Source of the DNA: Vogesella sp. XCS3
GTDB taxonomy: Bacteria > Pseudomonadota > Gammaproteobacteria > Burkholderiales > Chromobacteriaceae
DNA: 64,000 nucleotides
Direction: 5' to 3'
Assembly: GCF_020616155.1 (NCBI RefSeq)
Contig: NZ_CP085530.1
Coordinates: 3,423,501-3,487,500, forward strand
This document shows, one piece after another, positions 28,493-39,617 of the stretch; position 1 is the first letter of the stretch; each line of letters begins with the position of its first letter. The notes under the pieces are model-generated. The model did no database searches. It had not been told where the DNA came from and saw only the letters and a program-made list of their open reading frames with translations. The position numbers were made by a program, and so were the translations under genes.

Positions 28493-29656
28493 GTGATACC
28501 CACCAAACTGAACCACGCCGCACTGTTGCCTCTGGCTGTCTTGCTGGCTGCTTGCGGCCAACCTGCTGGCCAGGCGGGCGGCCATGGCGGCCAGATGCCC
28601 CCTATGCCGGTGTCGGTAAAAACCATGCAGGCGGCCGATGTGCCGCTGGTAAGCGAGTACGTGGCGCAAACCAGCGGCTCGCGCGAGGTGGAAGTACGCG
28701 CCCGCGTGTCCGGCATTCTGCAGAGCCGTGCCTACACCGAAGGCAGCACCGTCAAGGCCGGTGACCTGCTGTTCCAGATTGATGCCGCCCCGTACCAGGC
28801 CGCAGTAGACCAGGCGGCGGCCGCGCTGAAGCTGCAGGAAGCCAGCCTGATTCGCGCGCAGCAAGACCATGACCGCGTGATTCCGCTGTTCAAGGAAAAC
28901 GCTGTCAGCCAGAAAGACCGTGACGACGCCGTAGCCGCACTGGCCAGCGCCAAAGCCTCGGTAGCGGCGGCACGCGCCGGGCTGAAAAGTGCCCAGATCA
29001 ACCTGGACTACACCCGTGTGACCGCGCCGATCGGCGGCGTAACCAGCGCCGAAGTGCGTTCCGAAGGTAGCCTGGTACAGCCGGGCGAGGGCGGCCTGCT
29101 GACGCGTATCTCGCAGCTGGACCCGATTTACGTGAAATTCTCGCTGTCTGACAACGACGTGCTCAAGGCACAGAAGTTGGCCGCAGAGGGCAAGCTGCGC
29201 CTGCCGGCAGGTAACCGCTACACCGTCAGCCTGAAGCTGCCGGATGGCGCACAGTACGGCCGTGATGGCGTCATCGACTACGCCGACCGCGTGATCGACC
29301 CTGCCACCGGTACCTCGGCCGCGCGCGCCACCTTTGCCAACCCGCAAGGCCAGCTGCGCCCCGGCCAGTTTGTACGCGTCCAGCTGAAGGGCGCGACCCG
29401 TCTGGGCGCACTGGTAGTGCCGCAGCAAGCCGTGCTATCCAGCCAGCAGGGCAAGATGGTATGGGTGGTGGGCAAGGACAACACCGCCCAGCCGCGCCCG
29501 CTGCAGCTGGGTGAAGCCACGCCAGCCGGCTTTATCGTGGAGGGCGGCCTGAAAGCGGGCGAGCAGGTAATCGTGGATAACCTGATCAAGCTGCGCCCGG
29601 GTGCCAAGGTGGTGCCGCAAGCGGCCAAACCTGCTTCTGCGCCGGCTAACGGCTAA
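28493..29656 (+). CDS. RND efflux periplasmic adaptor (AcrA/MexA-like lipoprotein)
   Basis: This 387-residue membrane fusion protein begins at GTG after AAGGAG. A lipoprotein signal ends at LLAAC, so it is acylated and anchored to the inner membrane. The lipoyl/hairpin regions ([27 protein letters not shown] and [12 protein letters not shown]) and the C-terminal RPGQFVRV segment are typical. It links the RND pump to the outer-membrane channel; first gene of the three-gene pump operon. Confidence 0.94.
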   Translation: MIPTKLNHAALLPLAVLLAACGQPAGQAGGHGGQMPPMPVSVKTMQAADVPLVSEYVAQTSGSREVEVRARVSGILQSRAYTEGSTVKAGDLLFQIDAAPYQAAVDQAAAALKLQEASLIRAQQDHDRVIPLFKENAVSQKDRDDAVAALASAKASVAAARAGLKSAQINLDYTRVTAPIGGVTSAEVRSEGSLVQPGEGGLLTRISQLDPIYVKFSLSDNDVLKAQKLAAEGKLRLPAGNRYTVSLKLPDGAQYGRDGVIDYADRVIDPATGTSAARATFANPQGQLRPGQFVRVQLKGATRLGALVVPQQAVLSSQQGKMVWVVGKDNTAQPRPLQLGEATPAGFIVEGGLKAGEQVIVDNLIKLRPGAKVVPQAAKPASAPANG

Positions 29657-29673
29657 CCAAGGGGAAGCACACC

Positions 29674-32600
29674 ATGTTTTCAGCCTTTTTCGTACGCCGG
29701 CCGATTTTTGCCAGCGTGATCTCCATCGTCATCCTGCTGGCCGGTTTCTTTGGCATGCGGGCGCTGCCGGTGGAGCAATACCCGCAGATCGTGCCGCCGT
29801 CGGTAGCGGTGACGGCCAACTACCCGGGTGCCTCTGCCGAAGTCGTTGCCGATACGGTAGCGTCGCCGCTGGAGCAGGCCATTAACGGCGTGGACGACAT
29901 GCTGTACCTGCAGTCCACCAGCTCCAGTAACGGCCGCCTCACGGTAACGGTTACCTTCAAGATCGGTACCAACCCCGACCAGGCCACCATTAACGTGAAC
30001 AACCGCGTGCAGTCCGCGCTGTCGTCGCTGCCGGAAGAAGTACGCCGCCAGGGCGTGAACGTGCGCAAGCAGGCCGCGACCTTCCTGCAGGTGATCTCGC
30101 TGTATTCGCCGGACAAACGCTTCGACACCCTGTTCATGAGCAACTACGCGCTGCTGAACGTGGTGGACGAGCTCAAGCGTATTCCGGGTGTGGGCCAGGT
30201 GACCAACTTTGCCGGCCAGGACTACGCCATGCGTATCTGGCTGCGCCCGGACCGCCTGTCGCAGCTGAACCTCACGCCGGGTGATGTGGCGCGCGCCATT
30301 CGCGAACAGAACGCGCAGTTTGCCGCCGGCAAGGTGGGGGGCACCCCGACTGCGGGCACGCAGCCTGACTTTACCTACACCATTACCACCCAGGGCCGTT
30401 TCAGCGAGGTGTCCGAGTTCGAGAACATCATCGTGCGTAGCGGCAGTGGCGGGCAGCAGGTACGCCTGAAAGATGTGGCACGGGTAGAGCTGGGGGCGCT
30501 GTCGTATGACTTCTCCGGCCTGCACAATGGCCGCCCCACTATTCCTATCGGTATCAACCTGGCACCGGGTGCCAACCAGCTGGACACCGCCAAGGCGGTA
30601 CAGCAGCGTATGGACGAGTTGGCCGCACGTTTCCCGCAGGGCCTGTCCTACGCCATTCCGTACGACACTACCCGCTTTGTGGAAGTGTCCATCGACGAGG
30701 TGATTCACACGCTGGCCGAAGCCATGGTGCTGGTGTTTGCCGTGGTGTACCTGTTCTTGCAGAACTGGCGCGCCACGCTGATCCCGGGCCTGGCGGTACC
30801 GGTATCCATTGTGGGTACCTTTGCCGGTATGTATATCTTTGGCTATTCCATCAACACGTTGACGCTGTTCGGCATGGTGCTGGCCATCGGTATCGTGGTG
30901 GATGACGCCATCGTGGTGCTGGAAAACGTCGAGCGCATCATGTCGCAAGAGGGCAAGCCGCCGTACGAGGCTACCTTGCAGGCGATGAAGGAAGTGAGCG
31001 GCCCGGTGGTTGCCATCGTGCTGGTACTGTGCTCGGTGTTTATCCCGGTGGCCTTCCTGGGCGGTATTGCCGGCCAGATGTACAAGCAGTTCGCCATCAC
31101 CATTGCCATCTCGGTGACCATCTCCGGCATTGTGGCGCTGACGCTGACCCCGGCACTGTGCGCGCTGATGCTCAAGCCCGAGCACCAGCACAGCAACCGC
31201 TTCTTTGACGGCTTCAACCGCTTCTTCGACCGCATGACCGCCAGCTACGGCAACGGCGTGTCCTTCCTGATTCGCCGCAGCCTGCTGGCGCTGGTGATGT
31301 TCGGCGTGCTGATTGGCGCCTCGGTATGGCTGTTCAAGCTGATCCCGTCGTCGCTGGCCCCCGAGGAAGACCAGGGCTACATCATTGCGGCCACCATCCT
31401 GCCCGACGGCGCGGCCATCAACCGCACCCAGAGCGTGATGAACCGCTTCGACAAGCAGATTGCGGCCAACCCGGCGGTAAAAGACGTGATGAGCTTTGCC
31501 GGCTTCGACATCCTGTCCGGTACCAACCGCAGCAACACCGGTGTGACCTTCATTACCCTGAAACCGTGGGACGAGCGCAAAGCGCCCAACCTATCGGCAC
31601 AGGCGGTGGTCGGCGATGTGTTCCAGAAAGGCATGATGGTGCCGGAAGGCCTGGTGCTGGCATTTAACCCGCCGCCGATTTCCGGCATGTCGTCTACCGG
31701 CGGTTTCGAGGCCTATCTGCAAAGCCGTAACGGTGCTACCAGCGCCGAGCTGGCCCAGCAGGCACAAAAGCTGATGATGGCGGCAGCCAAACGCCCCGAG
31801 CTGGCTGGCGTGCAAACCACCTTCTCGGCCAACGTGCCGCAGCTGAACGTGCAGCTGGACCGCGACAAGGCCAAATCGCTGGGCGTAGCGGTAGGGGACG
31901 TCTTCGACGCCATGAGCAGTACCTTCGGCTCGCTGTACGTGAACGACTTCAGCAAGTTCGGCCGCATCTTTACCGTGCAGCTGCAGTCCGAAGCCGACTT
32001 CCGCGATAGCGTGGAAGACCTGCGCAATGTGTTCGTGCGTGGCCAGAACGGCCAGATGATCCCGCTGACCAGCCTGGTCACCATCGAGCAGCGTACCGGC
32101 CCCGAAGTGGTAGACCGTTACAACGCCTTCCCGGCAGCCAAGTTCGTGGGCGGCCCGGCACCGGGTTATAGCTCGGGCGAGTCGCTGGCGGCCATGGAGC
32201 AGTTGGCCAAGGAAGTGCTGCCGGACGGCTATACCCTGGCGTGGACCGGCTCGGCCTTCCAGGAAAAATCCACCGGTGGTTCGTCGTCCATGGTGTTTGT
32301 GGTGGCGCTGCTGATGGTGTTCCTGATCCTGTCGGCGCAGTACGAACGCTGGACGCTGCCGTTTGCCGTGCTCACCGCGGTGCCGTTTGCCGTGTTTGGC
32401 GCGCTGCTGGCCACCTGGATGCGCGGCCTGGCTAACGACGTGTACTTCCAGGTAGCGCTGGTCACGCTGATCGGTCTGGCGGCCAAGAATGCCATCCTGA
32501 TCGTGGAGTTCGCCGTCATCAAGATGGAAGAGGGCATGAGCCTGGCCGACGCCGCCATCGACGCCGCCAAGCTGCGCTTCCGCCCCATCGTGATGACCTC

Positions 32601-32805
32601 GCTGGCCTTTATTCTGGGTTGCGTACCGCTGGCTATTTCTAGCGGTGCCGGCTCGGCCAGCCGTCACGCCATCGGTACCGGCGTGATTGGCGGCATGTTG
32701 GCCGCAACCTTTATTGCGGCGCTGTTCATCCCGCTGTTCTTCAAGCTGATCATGCAGATGTCGCAGGGCAAGGCCGCCAAACAAGGAGAAAAACATGAAG
32801 TTTAA
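29674..32805 (+). CDS. RND multidrug efflux transporter (AcrB/MexB-like)
   Basis: At 1043 residues with 12 membrane segments and two large periplasmic loops, this is a HAE1-type RND pump. It starts [22 protein letters not shown]4 contains [18 protein letters not shown] with the paired aspartates of proton relay, and TM10-12 include [12 protein letters not shown]. It exports hydrophobic drugs in exchange for protons. The stop overlaps the outer-membrane channel gene by 11 bases. Exact drug range cannot be read from sequence. Confidence 0.96.
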   Translation: MFSAFFVRRPIFASVISIVILLAGFFGMRALPVEQYPQIVPPSVAVTANYPGASAEVVADTVASPLEQAINGVDDMLYLQSTSSSNGRLTVTVTFKIGTNPDQATINVNNRVQSALSSLPEEVRRQGVNVRKQAATFLQVISLYSPDKRFDTLFMSNYALLNVVDELKRIPGVGQVTNFAGQDYAMRIWLRPDRLSQLNLTPGDVARAIREQNAQFAAGKVGGTPTAGTQPDFTYTITTQGRFSEVSEFENIIVRSGSGGQQVRLKDVARVELGALSYDFSGLHNGRPTIPIGINLAPGANQLDTAKAVQQRMDELAARFPQGLSYAIPYDTTRFVEVSIDEVIHTLAEAMVLVFAVVYLFLQNWRATLIPGLAVPVSIVGTFAGMYIFGYSINTLTLFGMVLAIGIVVDDAIVVLENVERIMSQEGKPPYEATLQAMKEVSGPVVAIVLVLCSVFIPVAFLGGIAGQMYKQFAITIAISVTISGIVALTLTPALCALMLKPEHQHSNRFFDGFNRFFDRMTASYGNGVSFLIRRSLLALVMFGVLIGASVWLFKLIPSSLAPEEDQGYIIAATILPDGAAINRTQSVMNRFDKQIAANPAVKDVMSFAGFDILSGTNRSNTGVTFITLKPWDERKAPNLSAQAVVGDVFQKGMMVPEGLVLAFNPPPISGMSSTGGFEAYLQSRNGATSAELAQQAQKLMMAAAKRPELAGVQTTFSANVPQLNVQLDRDKAKSLGVAVGDVFDAMSSTFGSLYVNDFSKFGRIFTVQLQSEADFRDSVEDLRNVFVRGQNGQMIPLTSLVTIEQRTGPEVVDRYNAFPAAKFVGGPAPGYSSGESLAAMEQLAKEVLPDGYTLAWTGSAFQEKSTGGSSSMVFVVALLMVFLILSAQYERWTLPFAVLTAVPFAVFGALLATWMRGLANDVYFQVALVTLIGLAAKNAILIVEFAVIKMEEGMSLADAAIDAAKLRFRPIVMTSLAFILGCVPLAISSGAGSASRHAIGTGVIGGMLAATFIAALFIPLFFKLIMQMSQGKAAKQGEKHEV

Positions 32806-34177
32806 GCAAGCCCTGATGCCGCTGCTGGTTGCCGCCGCGCTGTCGGCTTGCGCCGCAGTCGGCCCGGATTACCAGCGCCCCAGCCTGCCACTGCCGCAGG
32901 GTAGCCAGCAGGTGCAGGTAGACGCGCACTGGTGGCGCCAGTTTGGCGATGCCACGCTGAACCGCCTGATTGCCGATGCCCAGCAATACAACCGTGATCT
33001 GCAGCAAACGGCCGCGCGCGTGGAAGAGGCCGCGGCTGCGGCCGGCGCCGCCCGTGCCAGCCAGCTGCCGCAGGTCAATGCCAGCCTGGGCGGTGCCCGC
33101 GCGCAAACCTCGCGCTACAGCAGTGGTGCCGGTGCCATTGGCGAAAGCTACAACGGTGGCCTGTCCGCCAGCTGGGAGTTCGACCTGTGGGGCAAGGAAG
33201 CGCGCAAGCGCGAGGCGGCCAACGCCGACCTGGCGCAAAGCCAGCGCCTGCTGGACGGCGCGCGCCAGTCGCTGAGCGCCCAGGTGGCCGCCACCTACTT
33301 CCAGCTGCTGAGCTACGATGCACAGCTGGCCGCCGTGCAAGCCACGCTCCGCGGCCGCGAGGAAAGCCTGGCGCTGCGCAAGAAGCGCTTTAACGGCGGC
33401 ATGACCTCCGAGCTGGAGCTGAAACAGGCCGAAGCCGAGGCTGCCTCTGCCCGTGCTGCGGTACCGCGCCTGCAACAGGCAGTGCGGCAAACCGAGCACG
33501 CGCTGGCGGTACTCACCGGGGTGAACCCGCGCGAGCTGATTACCCCGCTGGCGCGCGGCAAGGCGCTGGATGGCTTGACGGTGCCGCTGGACGTACCGTC
33601 GGATCTGCCGTCCGACCTGCTGCTGCGCCGCCCGGATATCGCGGCGGCAGAGGCGCAGCTGGTAGCCGCCAATGCCCGTATCGGCGTAGCGCGCGCGGCT
33701 TACTTCCCCAGCATCGGCCTGTCGGCTGGCCTGGGTAGTGCCAGTCTCGAGCTGTCCAAGCTGTTTACCGGCCCGGCACAAACCTGGAACTTTGCGGCCA
33801 ACCTGGCGGCGCCCATTTTCAATAATGGCCAGATTGCCGCCGGGGTAGACGCGGCCAACGCCCGCCAGAAGCAGGCGCTAGCCGCCTACGAAAAGGCCGT
33901 GCAGGCAGCGTTTGCCGATACGCTGGATGCGCTGTCTGCGGTGGGCACCTCGCGTGAAACCGAAGCCGCGCAAAGCCAGCAGCTGGCCGCCATGCGCGAA
34001 GCACTGCGCCTGGCGCGCCTGCGTTACGACGCGGGCTATAGCAGCTATCTGGAAGTACTGGATGCCGAGCGCAGCGTGTTCCAGCTGGAGCAAGCCCAGT
34101 CTGATGCGCGTCTGGCCCGCCTGCGTGCCGTGGTGAACCTGTATAGCGCACTGGGTGGTGGCTGGCAGCCCGGCTAA
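32795..34177 (+). CDS. Outer-membrane efflux channel (OprM/NodT-like lipoprotein)
   Basis: This 460-residue protein has a lipoprotein signal ending LSAC, then [10 protein letters not shown], the usual NodT-family opening, and two repeated outer-membrane factor halves ([41 protein letters not shown]). It completes the tripartite pump. Starts inside the end of the RND gene. Confidence 0.95.
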   Translation: MKFKQALMPLLVAAALSACAAVGPDYQRPSLPLPQGSQQVQVDAHWWRQFGDATLNRLIADAQQYNRDLQQTAARVEEAAAAAGAARASQLPQVNASLGGARAQTSRYSSGAGAIGESYNGGLSASWEFDLWGKEARKREAANADLAQSQRLLDGARQSLSAQVAATYFQLLSYDAQLAAVQATLRGREESLALRKKRFNGGMTSELELKQAEAEAASARAAVPRLQQAVRQTEHALAVLTGVNPRELITPLARGKALDGLTVPLDVPSDLPSDLLLRRPDIAAAEAQLVAANARIGVARAAYFPSIGLSAGLGSASLELSKLFTGPAQTWNFAANLAAPIFNNGQIAAGVDAANARQKQALAAYEKAVQAAFADTLDALSAVGTSRETEAAQSQQLAAMREALRLARLRYDAGYSSYLEVLDAERSVFQLEQAQSDARLARLRAVVNLYSALGGGWQPG

Positions 34178-34199
34178 GCCGCGTTCTGCCCGCTGTTAC

Positions 34200-34234
34200 C
34201 GCCCGTCAGGTCAGGTGCCTGGCGGGCGTTTTTT
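34200..34234 (+). terminator. Terminator of the efflux operon
   Basis: CGCCCGTCAGG pairs with CCTGGCGGGCG (one mismatch) around a short loop, followed by six T, 22 bases after the channel gene's stop. Confidence 0.88.
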
Positions 34235-34300
34235 CTGCACACTCCCTGTTTACCCAGCCACGGGCAGGCTGCAGTTTTTGGCAGCGCCCAGGAGGAAGGC

Positions 34301-36043
34301 ATGAGCCTGTTTGGCTTTCTGAAACAGTTTATCCGCCAGCATTGGGCACGCTATCTGGCGGCTGCGGCCATGCTGGCCTGTGTGGCGGTGCTCACCGTGA
34401 GCATCCCGCGCCAGGTTGGCCGCATTATCGATGGCCTGGTGGCCGGCAGCCTGGGCGGTAGCACGCTTTACTGGCAATTGGCCGGCCTGCTGGCCATGGG
34501 CCTGGCGATTTACTTTTTGCGCGTGGGTTGGCGTTTGCAGCTGTTTGCCGCCAGCTACCAGCTGGGCGTGGATCTGCGCGTAGCGCTGTACCACAAGCTG
34601 GCCGCACAGGGGCCGGGCTTTTACCAGCACCAGCGTACCGGCGACCTGATGGCGCGTGCCACCAACGATATCGACGCGGTGGAGATGGCCGCCGGCGAGG
34701 CCATGCTGGCCGGCTTTGACGGTGCGCTCACGCTCACCCTGGTGCTGGGCATGATGACGCTGGGTGTAGACTGGCGGCTGGCCGCTGTCGCGCTGCTACC
34801 GTTTCCGCTGATGGCGTTTGGTTTCTGGCGTATTTCACGCCATGTGCACCAGGCGTCTACCGATTCGCTGCAGCGCTTTTCGGCGCTGAACGACCACGTG
34901 CAGGAAACCCTTAGCGGCGTGCGTACCCTGCGTGCGCTGGGGCTGGAAGCACGCAACCGCCGCACCATGGCGCAGCTGGCGGCCAACGCCGCCGACGCCA
35001 GCCTGACCGCCCAGCGCTGGGAGGCCGCTTTCGAACCCACGGTGGGCATGACGCTGACCGCCGCCAGCGTGCTGACGCTGTCGCTGGGAGGCTATCTGGT
35101 ATGGCACGGTAGCCTGAGCATTGGCCAGCTCACCAGTTTTTCCATGTATCTGGGCCAGCTGATCTGGCCGATGTTCGCTGCCGGCTGGGTGCTGGCGCTG
35201 CTGGAGCGCGGCAAGGCGGCCTGGGCGCGGCTGGATCCCATCCTGTCGGCACCGCTTACGGTAGACGACCATGGCAGCCAAGGAGCCATCCCCAGCGGCA
35301 CCCTGCAGCTGGACGAGGTGGGCTTTAGCTACCCGCAGCAAGTGCAAGCGGCGCTGGACGGGGTGAGCCTGAGCCTGCCTGCCGGCGGTGTGCTGGCGCT
35401 GGTCGGGCCTACCGGCAGCGGTAAATCCACGCTGCTGAAGCTGTTGCTGCGCCAGTACCACCCCAAGGTTGGCCGCATTCTGTGGCAGGGGCAGGCGCTG
35501 GACGATTACACCCTTAACGCGTTGCGCCGTGCCATCAGCTGGGTGCCGCAGGAGGCGTTCCTGTTCTCGGCCAGCGTGGCCGACAATATCGCGCTGGTGA
35601 AGCCCGACGCCAGCCGCGCGGATATCGAGCGCGTGGCGCAGCTGGCCGCCGTGCACGACGACATCCTGCGCCTGCCGCAGGGCTACGACACGCCGGTAGG
35701 GGAGAAGGGCGTTAGCCTGTCTGGCGGCCAGCGCCAGCGGGTAGCCATCGCCCGCGCGCTGTTGTCCGATGCCCCGCTGCTGATACTGGACGACGCGCTG
35801 TCGGCGGTGGATACGCAAACCGAAACCGCCATCCTGCAACACCTGCGCGCGGCGCGGCAGGGGCGTACGCTGCTGATCGTGAGCCACCGCCTGTCTGCGG
35901 TAGTGGATGCCGACGAGATCCTGGTGCTGAAGCACGGGCGCGTTAGCGAACGCGGGCACCATACCGACCTTTTAGCCCTGGATGGCTGGTATGCCAGCCA
36001 GTGGCGCTATCAGCAACTGGAGGCCAGCCTGGATGAGTGCTGA
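34301..36043 (+). CDS. mdlA: Heterodimeric ABC exporter subunit, MdlA-like
   Basis: This 580-residue half-transporter has six membrane segments followed by an ATPase domain: Walker A LVGPTGSGKSTLL, canonical signature VSLSGGQRQRVAIARAL, but Walker B LLILDDALSAVD, where Asp replaces the catalytic Glu. This non-canonical Walker B is typical of one partner in asymmetric exporters. Its stop overlaps the start of the partner subunit. The pair resembles E. coli MdlA/MdlB; substrate is not known. Confidence 0.9.
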   Translation: MSLFGFLKQFIRQHWARYLAAAAMLACVAVLTVSIPRQVGRIIDGLVAGSLGGSTLYWQLAGLLAMGLAIYFLRVGWRLQLFAASYQLGVDLRVALYHKLAAQGPGFYQHQRTGDLMARATNDIDAVEMAAGEAMLAGFDGALTLTLVLGMMTLGVDWRLAAVALLPFPLMAFGFWRISRHVHQASTDSLQRFSALNDHVQETLSGVRTLRALGLEARNRRTMAQLAANAADASLTAQRWEAAFEPTVGMTLTAASVLTLSLGGYLVWHGSLSIGQLTSFSMYLGQLIWPMFAAGWVLALLERGKAAWARLDPILSAPLTVDDHGSQGAIPSGTLQLDEVGFSYPQQVQAALDGVSLSLPAGGVLALVGPTGSGKSTLLKLLLRQYHPKVGRILWQGQALDDYTLNALRRAISWVPQEAFLFSASVADNIALVKPDASRADIERVAQLAAVHDDILRLPQGYDTPVGEKGVSLSGGQRQRVAIARALLSDAPLLILDDALSAVDTQTETAILQHLRAARQGRTLLIVSHRLSAVVDADEILVLKHGRVSERGHHTDLLALDGWYASQWRYQQLEASLDEC

Positions 36044-37784
36044 GCGACAACAAGCCATGGCGCTATTGCGCCATGCCGCCGCGCCCGAACGCCACCATGT
36101 GTGGCTGGGCTTTTTCTGCCTGCTGCTGGCCGCCTTGCTCGAGGCGTGCGGGCCGCTGCTGGGCAAATACTTTATCGATAACTATCTGCTGCCACGGCAT
36201 TGGGTGGCGCTGGATGTGGCCCTGCTGCTGGGCGGTATTTTGCTCAGCGGCCTGGTGGCCACCTTGCTGCGTTACCTGCAGCTGTTGCGCCTGGCGGGTG
36301 TGGCCATGCGTTCGGTGCGCCGCCTGCGCGAGGAGGTATACGGCCATGTGCTGGCGCTGCCGATGGCGTTTTTCGACAAGGCCATTACCGGCCAGCTGGT
36401 CAGCCGCGTTACCAACGATACCGAGGCGGTAAAGCAGCTGTACGTGCAGGTGCTGTTCGTGATGCTGGACAGCGTAATCGTGGTGTGCGGCGCCTTGGCC
36501 GCCATGGCGTGGCTGAACTGGCGCCTGGCGCTGGTGGTGATGCTGCTGCTGCCGGCGGTGTTTCTGATCGTGTGGCTGTACCAGCGCTGGAGCGCACCAT
36601 CGGTGACGAAAGCGCGCCAGCTGCGCAGCGATATCAACGCCCAGGTGGCCGAATCCATTGCCGGCATGAGCGTGTTGCAGGCCAGCGGGGCAGAGCAGCG
36701 TTTTGCCCGGCGGTTTGCCCAAACCAACCAGCAGTTATACGGCGCACGCATGGCCGAGCTGCGCGCCAACGCCTGGCTGCTGCGCCCGGCGCTGGATTTG
36801 CTGAACGTGCTGCTGCTGGCCACGGTGATCTGGGTATTTGGCAGCCATCGCGTAAGCGGGCTGGAGGTGGGCGTGCTGTATGCCTTTGTCAGCTACATCG
36901 CGCGCGTGGTGGAGCCGCTGATCCAGATCACCATGCAGTTTTCCCAGCTGCAGCAGGCGGTGGTGGCGGCGTCACGCGTGAATGGTTTGCTGCGCGAAGG
37001 GTTGGCCGCAAGCGGTGGCGAGGGCAGCAGTATTACGGCGGGCGAGGTGAGCTTCCGCAGCGTGCGCTTTGGCTACGATGCCGCCCACCCGGTGCTGCAC
37101 GATGTGTCCCTGCACATCCCCGCGGGGGCGTTTTACGGCATTGTCGGCCACACCGGCAGCGGCAAGTCCACGCTGCTGTCGCTCTTGCTGCGCTTTTATG
37201 CGCCGCAGGCGGGTGATGTCTGCATCGATGGCCGCCCGCTTGCCACGATTAGCGACCTGGCTTTCCGTGCCGGTGTAGGGCTGGTGCCGCAAGACCCCTT
37301 CCTGCTGGCGGCCAGTGCGCGCGACAACATCGACATGGGTCGTGGCCTGAGCCAGGCGGCGATCGAGGCTGCGGCCCAGGCGGCCGGCGTACACGAGCTG
37401 ATCATGGCGCTGGAGCACGGCTACGACACCGATATGGGCGAAGGTGGTACCCGGCTATCGGTAGGGCAAAAGCAGCTGATTGCCATTGCCCGTGCTTTGG
37501 CGGGCCAGCCACGCATCTTGTTGCTGGACGAGGCCACATCGCATATCGATAGCGAAACCGAGCAGCTGGTGCAGCAGGCGCTGGCGCGTCTGCACGGCAA
37601 GGTCACGCTGATTTCCATTGCCCATCGCCTGTCTACCATTCGCGACGCGGACCAGATTGTGGTGCTGAACCACGGAGCCATCGCCGAGCAGGGGAACCAC
37701 GACGCTTTGATGGCGATAGAGAGCGGCATCTACCAGCGCCTGTACCTGCTGCAGCAGCTGGAAAGTGTGGTGGAGCAGGGCTAG
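36033..37784 (+). CDS. mdlB: Heterodimeric ABC exporter subunit, MdlB-like
   Basis: This 583-residue half-transporter has Walker A IVGHTGSGKSTLL and a canonical Walker B ILLLDEATSHID, but a degenerate signature TRLSVGQKQL (LSVGQ instead of LSGGQ). It therefore complements MdlA: the competent ATP site would use MdlB's Walker B and MdlA's signature. The ATG at 36033 lies inside mdlA's last codons; a start at 35982 would give a longer overlap without a ribosome site. Confidence 0.9.
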   Translation: MSAERQQAMALLRHAAAPERHHVWLGFFCLLLAALLEACGPLLGKYFIDNYLLPRHWVALDVALLLGGILLSGLVATLLRYLQLLRLAGVAMRSVRRLREEVYGHVLALPMAFFDKAITGQLVSRVTNDTEAVKQLYVQVLFVMLDSVIVVCGALAAMAWLNWRLALVVMLLLPAVFLIVWLYQRWSAPSVTKARQLRSDINAQVAESIAGMSVLQASGAEQRFARRFAQTNQQLYGARMAELRANAWLLRPALDLLNVLLLATVIWVFGSHRVSGLEVGVLYAFVSYIARVVEPLIQITMQFSQLQQAVVAASRVNGLLREGLAASGGEGSSITAGEVSFRSVRFGYDAAHPVLHDVSLHIPAGAFYGIVGHTGSGKSTLLSLLLRFYAPQAGDVCIDGRPLATISDLAFRAGVGLVPQDPFLLAASARDNIDMGRGLSQAAIEAAAQAAGVHELIMALEHGYDTDMGEGGTRLSVGQKQLIAIARALAGQPRILLLDEATSHIDSETEQLVQQALARLHGKVTLISIAHRLSTIRDADQIVVLNHGAIAEQGNHDALMAIESGIYQRLYLLQQLESVVEQG

Positions 37785-37830
37785 ACCTGCCTGACGGGGT
37801 AAAGGTTGGCCGCATGGCCGCCAGCATGCA

Positions 37831-37860
37831 AAACGGCTACCCGAGGGTAGCCGTTTGTTT
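37831..37860. terminator. Bidirectional terminator between mdlB and mlaA
   Basis: AAACGGCTACC and GGTAGCCGTTT form an 11-bp stem with T-rich flanks, between two convergent operons. A GTTGGCCGCA copy lies just upstream (37805-37814). Confidence 0.8.
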
Positions 37861-37876
37861 TGGTCAGGGCACTGGC

Positions 37877-38680
37877 CTATGGGGCTGGGGCCGCTGCTAC
37901 AGGGGCAGAGGCATCCGCCTGTGGCGCAGCAGCGGCAGGCGCGGAAGCCGGTGTGTCTTCCGGTACCAGGTCGTCGATATTGTCGTCGTCGGGGTTCTGC
38001 TGGCTGGCCGGCGGGGTGAAGCCTATCTTGGCATTGCGGTATTGCAGGTAGCCGTCGCGCATATAGCTGTAGCGGTCCAGCGCGGCTTCGCTAAAGGTCT
38101 CGTCCAGACCCAGCAGCTTTTCGCGGCTGGCTACGCCGTACAGGATGGTGGCGGCCGCGGCATCGCGGTTTTCCTGGAATACCCAGCTACCGCTACTGTA
38201 GCCGAACGACAGCCCCATGCCGGTACCATCGCGAATGGTGCTTGGCCCCAGCAGCGGCAATACCAGATAGCTGCTCTGCTGCCAGCCGTAGTGGGCAAAG
38301 GTATCGCCCAGGGTGGCTTTGTAGCTGGGCAGACCCATCGGAGTAGCCAGGTCGATCAGCCCGAACAGGCCGAAGGTACTGTTGATCGACACGCGCAGTA
38401 CGTCGGTGGCGGTTTTCTTGCCTTCCAGTTGCAGTACATGGTTCGCCAGGCTATAGACATCGCGCAGGTTGTCGAACACATTGCCCACGGCGGTGCGTAC
38501 CGGCTGCGGGGTAATGTAGCGGTAACCTTCCGACACCGGTTTCAGTACGTATTGGTCAGCTTTTTCGTTAAAGCCGAACACCGCACGGTTCATCGGTTCC
38601 AGCGGGTCTTGCGGGTGGCCGCCGGGGCTGGCGCAGGCGGCCAGCGCGCAGCAGGCCACCAGAATCAGCGGCTGTTTCAT
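37877..38680 (-). CDS. mlaA: Outer-membrane lipoprotein MlaA (VacJ)
   Basis: This 267-residue lipoprotein has the lipobox LAAC and conserved MlaA segments (DPLEPMNRAVFGFNEKADQY, FGLIDLATPMGL, PLLGPSTIRD). It removes misplaced phospholipids from the outer leaflet and passes them to MlaC. The C-terminus is an Ala/Pro-rich low-complexity tail. It overlaps mlaB by four bases (ATGA). All six Mla genes lie together here in the order F-E-D-C-B-A. Confidence 0.95.
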   Translation of the reverse strand: MKQPLILVACCALAACASPGGHPQDPLEPMNRAVFGFNEKADQYVLKPVSEGYRYITPQPVRTAVGNVFDNLRDVYSLANHVLQLEGKKTATDVLRVSINSTFGLFGLIDLATPMGLPSYKATLGDTFAHYGWQQSSYLVLPLLGPSTIRDGTGMGLSFGYSSGSWVFQENRDAAAATILYGVASREKLLGLDETFSEAALDRYSYMRDGYLQYRNAKIGFTPPASQQNPDDDNIDDLVPEDTPASAPAAAAPQADASAPVAAAPAP

Positions 38681-38979
38681 GGCGTTTCGCTCCGGTTCAG
38701 GCCCAGTAGCGGTGCCAGCTCGTACAGCTGGGCCAGCACATGGATGCTATCGGGTACGTTACGCAGGTGTAGTTGGCCGCCATGCGCCTGCTGTTGGCGC
38801 ACGGCGTCCATCAGCAGGGCGATGGCGGCAGAGTCGACCTTGCCCAGTGCCGCCAGGTCCAGCGTGATGTCTCCGCCTTGCAAGGCGCCTGCCAGCTCGG
38901 CCTGGATGGCTGCAGCGCTGTCCATGCCCACGTCACCTTGCAGGGCAAGCTGGGCGGGGGCGGTACGGGTGAGGGTCAT
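38677..38979 (-). CDS. mlaB: MlaB, STAS-domain subunit of the Mla transporter
   Basis: A 100-residue STAS-domain protein (ITLDLAALGKVDSAAIALLMDA carries the conserved Asp-Ser loop) that stabilises the MlaFE complex on the cytoplasmic side. Overlaps mlaC and mlaA by four bases each. Confidence 0.9.
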   Translation of the reverse strand: MTLTRTAPAQLALQGDVGMDSAAAIQAELAGALQGGDITLDLAALGKVDSAAIALLMDAVRQQQAHGGQLHLRNVPDSIHVLAQLYELAPLLGLNRSETP

Positions 38980-39587
38980 GCCGGTTTGCCTGGCTGGTTT
39001 TTGTCTTTCAGCAGCTTGATCAGGCCATCCACGCCGTTTTTGCGGATTTCTTCACCAAACTGGTTGCGGTAGATGGTAACCAGGCTGGCACCTTCTACGC
39101 TGACATTAAAAATCTTCCAGCCCTGTGCGCCTTTGTACAGGGTGTAGTCCACCATCACGTTTTTCTTGTCGCCATTGCCCGGCAGGGTGACTTCGGATTT
39201 CACCACGGCTTCACGGCCGTTGTTGTTGATCTGCGCGTTAGGCTTTACGTCGATTTGCGCGCTTTTGAAACGGGTCATGGTGGACGAGTAGGTGCGTACC
39301 AGCAGGGTCTGGAACTGTTCGGCCAGCTGGGTTTGCTGTGCCGGGGTCGCGGCGCGCCAGTCTTTACCCACCGCCAGCGCGGTCATGCGGGTAAAGTCGA
39401 ACAGCGGGACAACCATGTCTTCTACCTGTTTGCGAACCTGGGCGGTGTTCTTGCCGTTTTCTTTTTTCAGCAGGTCCAAGGCGTTTTGCGAAGTGGTGCT
39501 GATCACGTCTACCGGGCTATCGCCGGCTGCCAGGGCCGGGGTAGCCAGGCCAAGCATGAGCAGCAGGGTGGTGAACAGTTTTTTCAT
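38976..39587 (-). CDS. mlaC: Periplasmic phospholipid carrier MlaC
   Basis: A 203-residue soluble protein with a signal peptide (MKKLFTTLLLMLGLATPALA) and Ttg2 family features (VVPLFDFTRMTALAVGKDWR, YSSTMTRFKS, VNYTLYKGAQGWKIFNVSVEG-like segment). Shuttles lipid between MlaA and the MlaFEDB complex. Follows mlaD by 30 bases. Confidence 0.94.
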   Translation of the reverse strand: MKKLFTTLLLMLGLATPALAAGDSPVDVISTTSQNALDLLKKENGKNTAQVRKQVEDMVVPLFDFTRMTALAVGKDWRAATPAQQTQLAEQFQTLLVRTYSSTMTRFKSAQIDVKPNAQINNNGREAVVKSEVTLPGNGDKKNVMVDYTLYKGAQGWKIFNVSVEGASLVTIYRNQFGEEIRKNGVDGLIKLLKDKNQPGKPA

Positions 39588-39617
39588 GATGTGCGTCTTT
39601 CTCTGGAGAGGTCAGGT

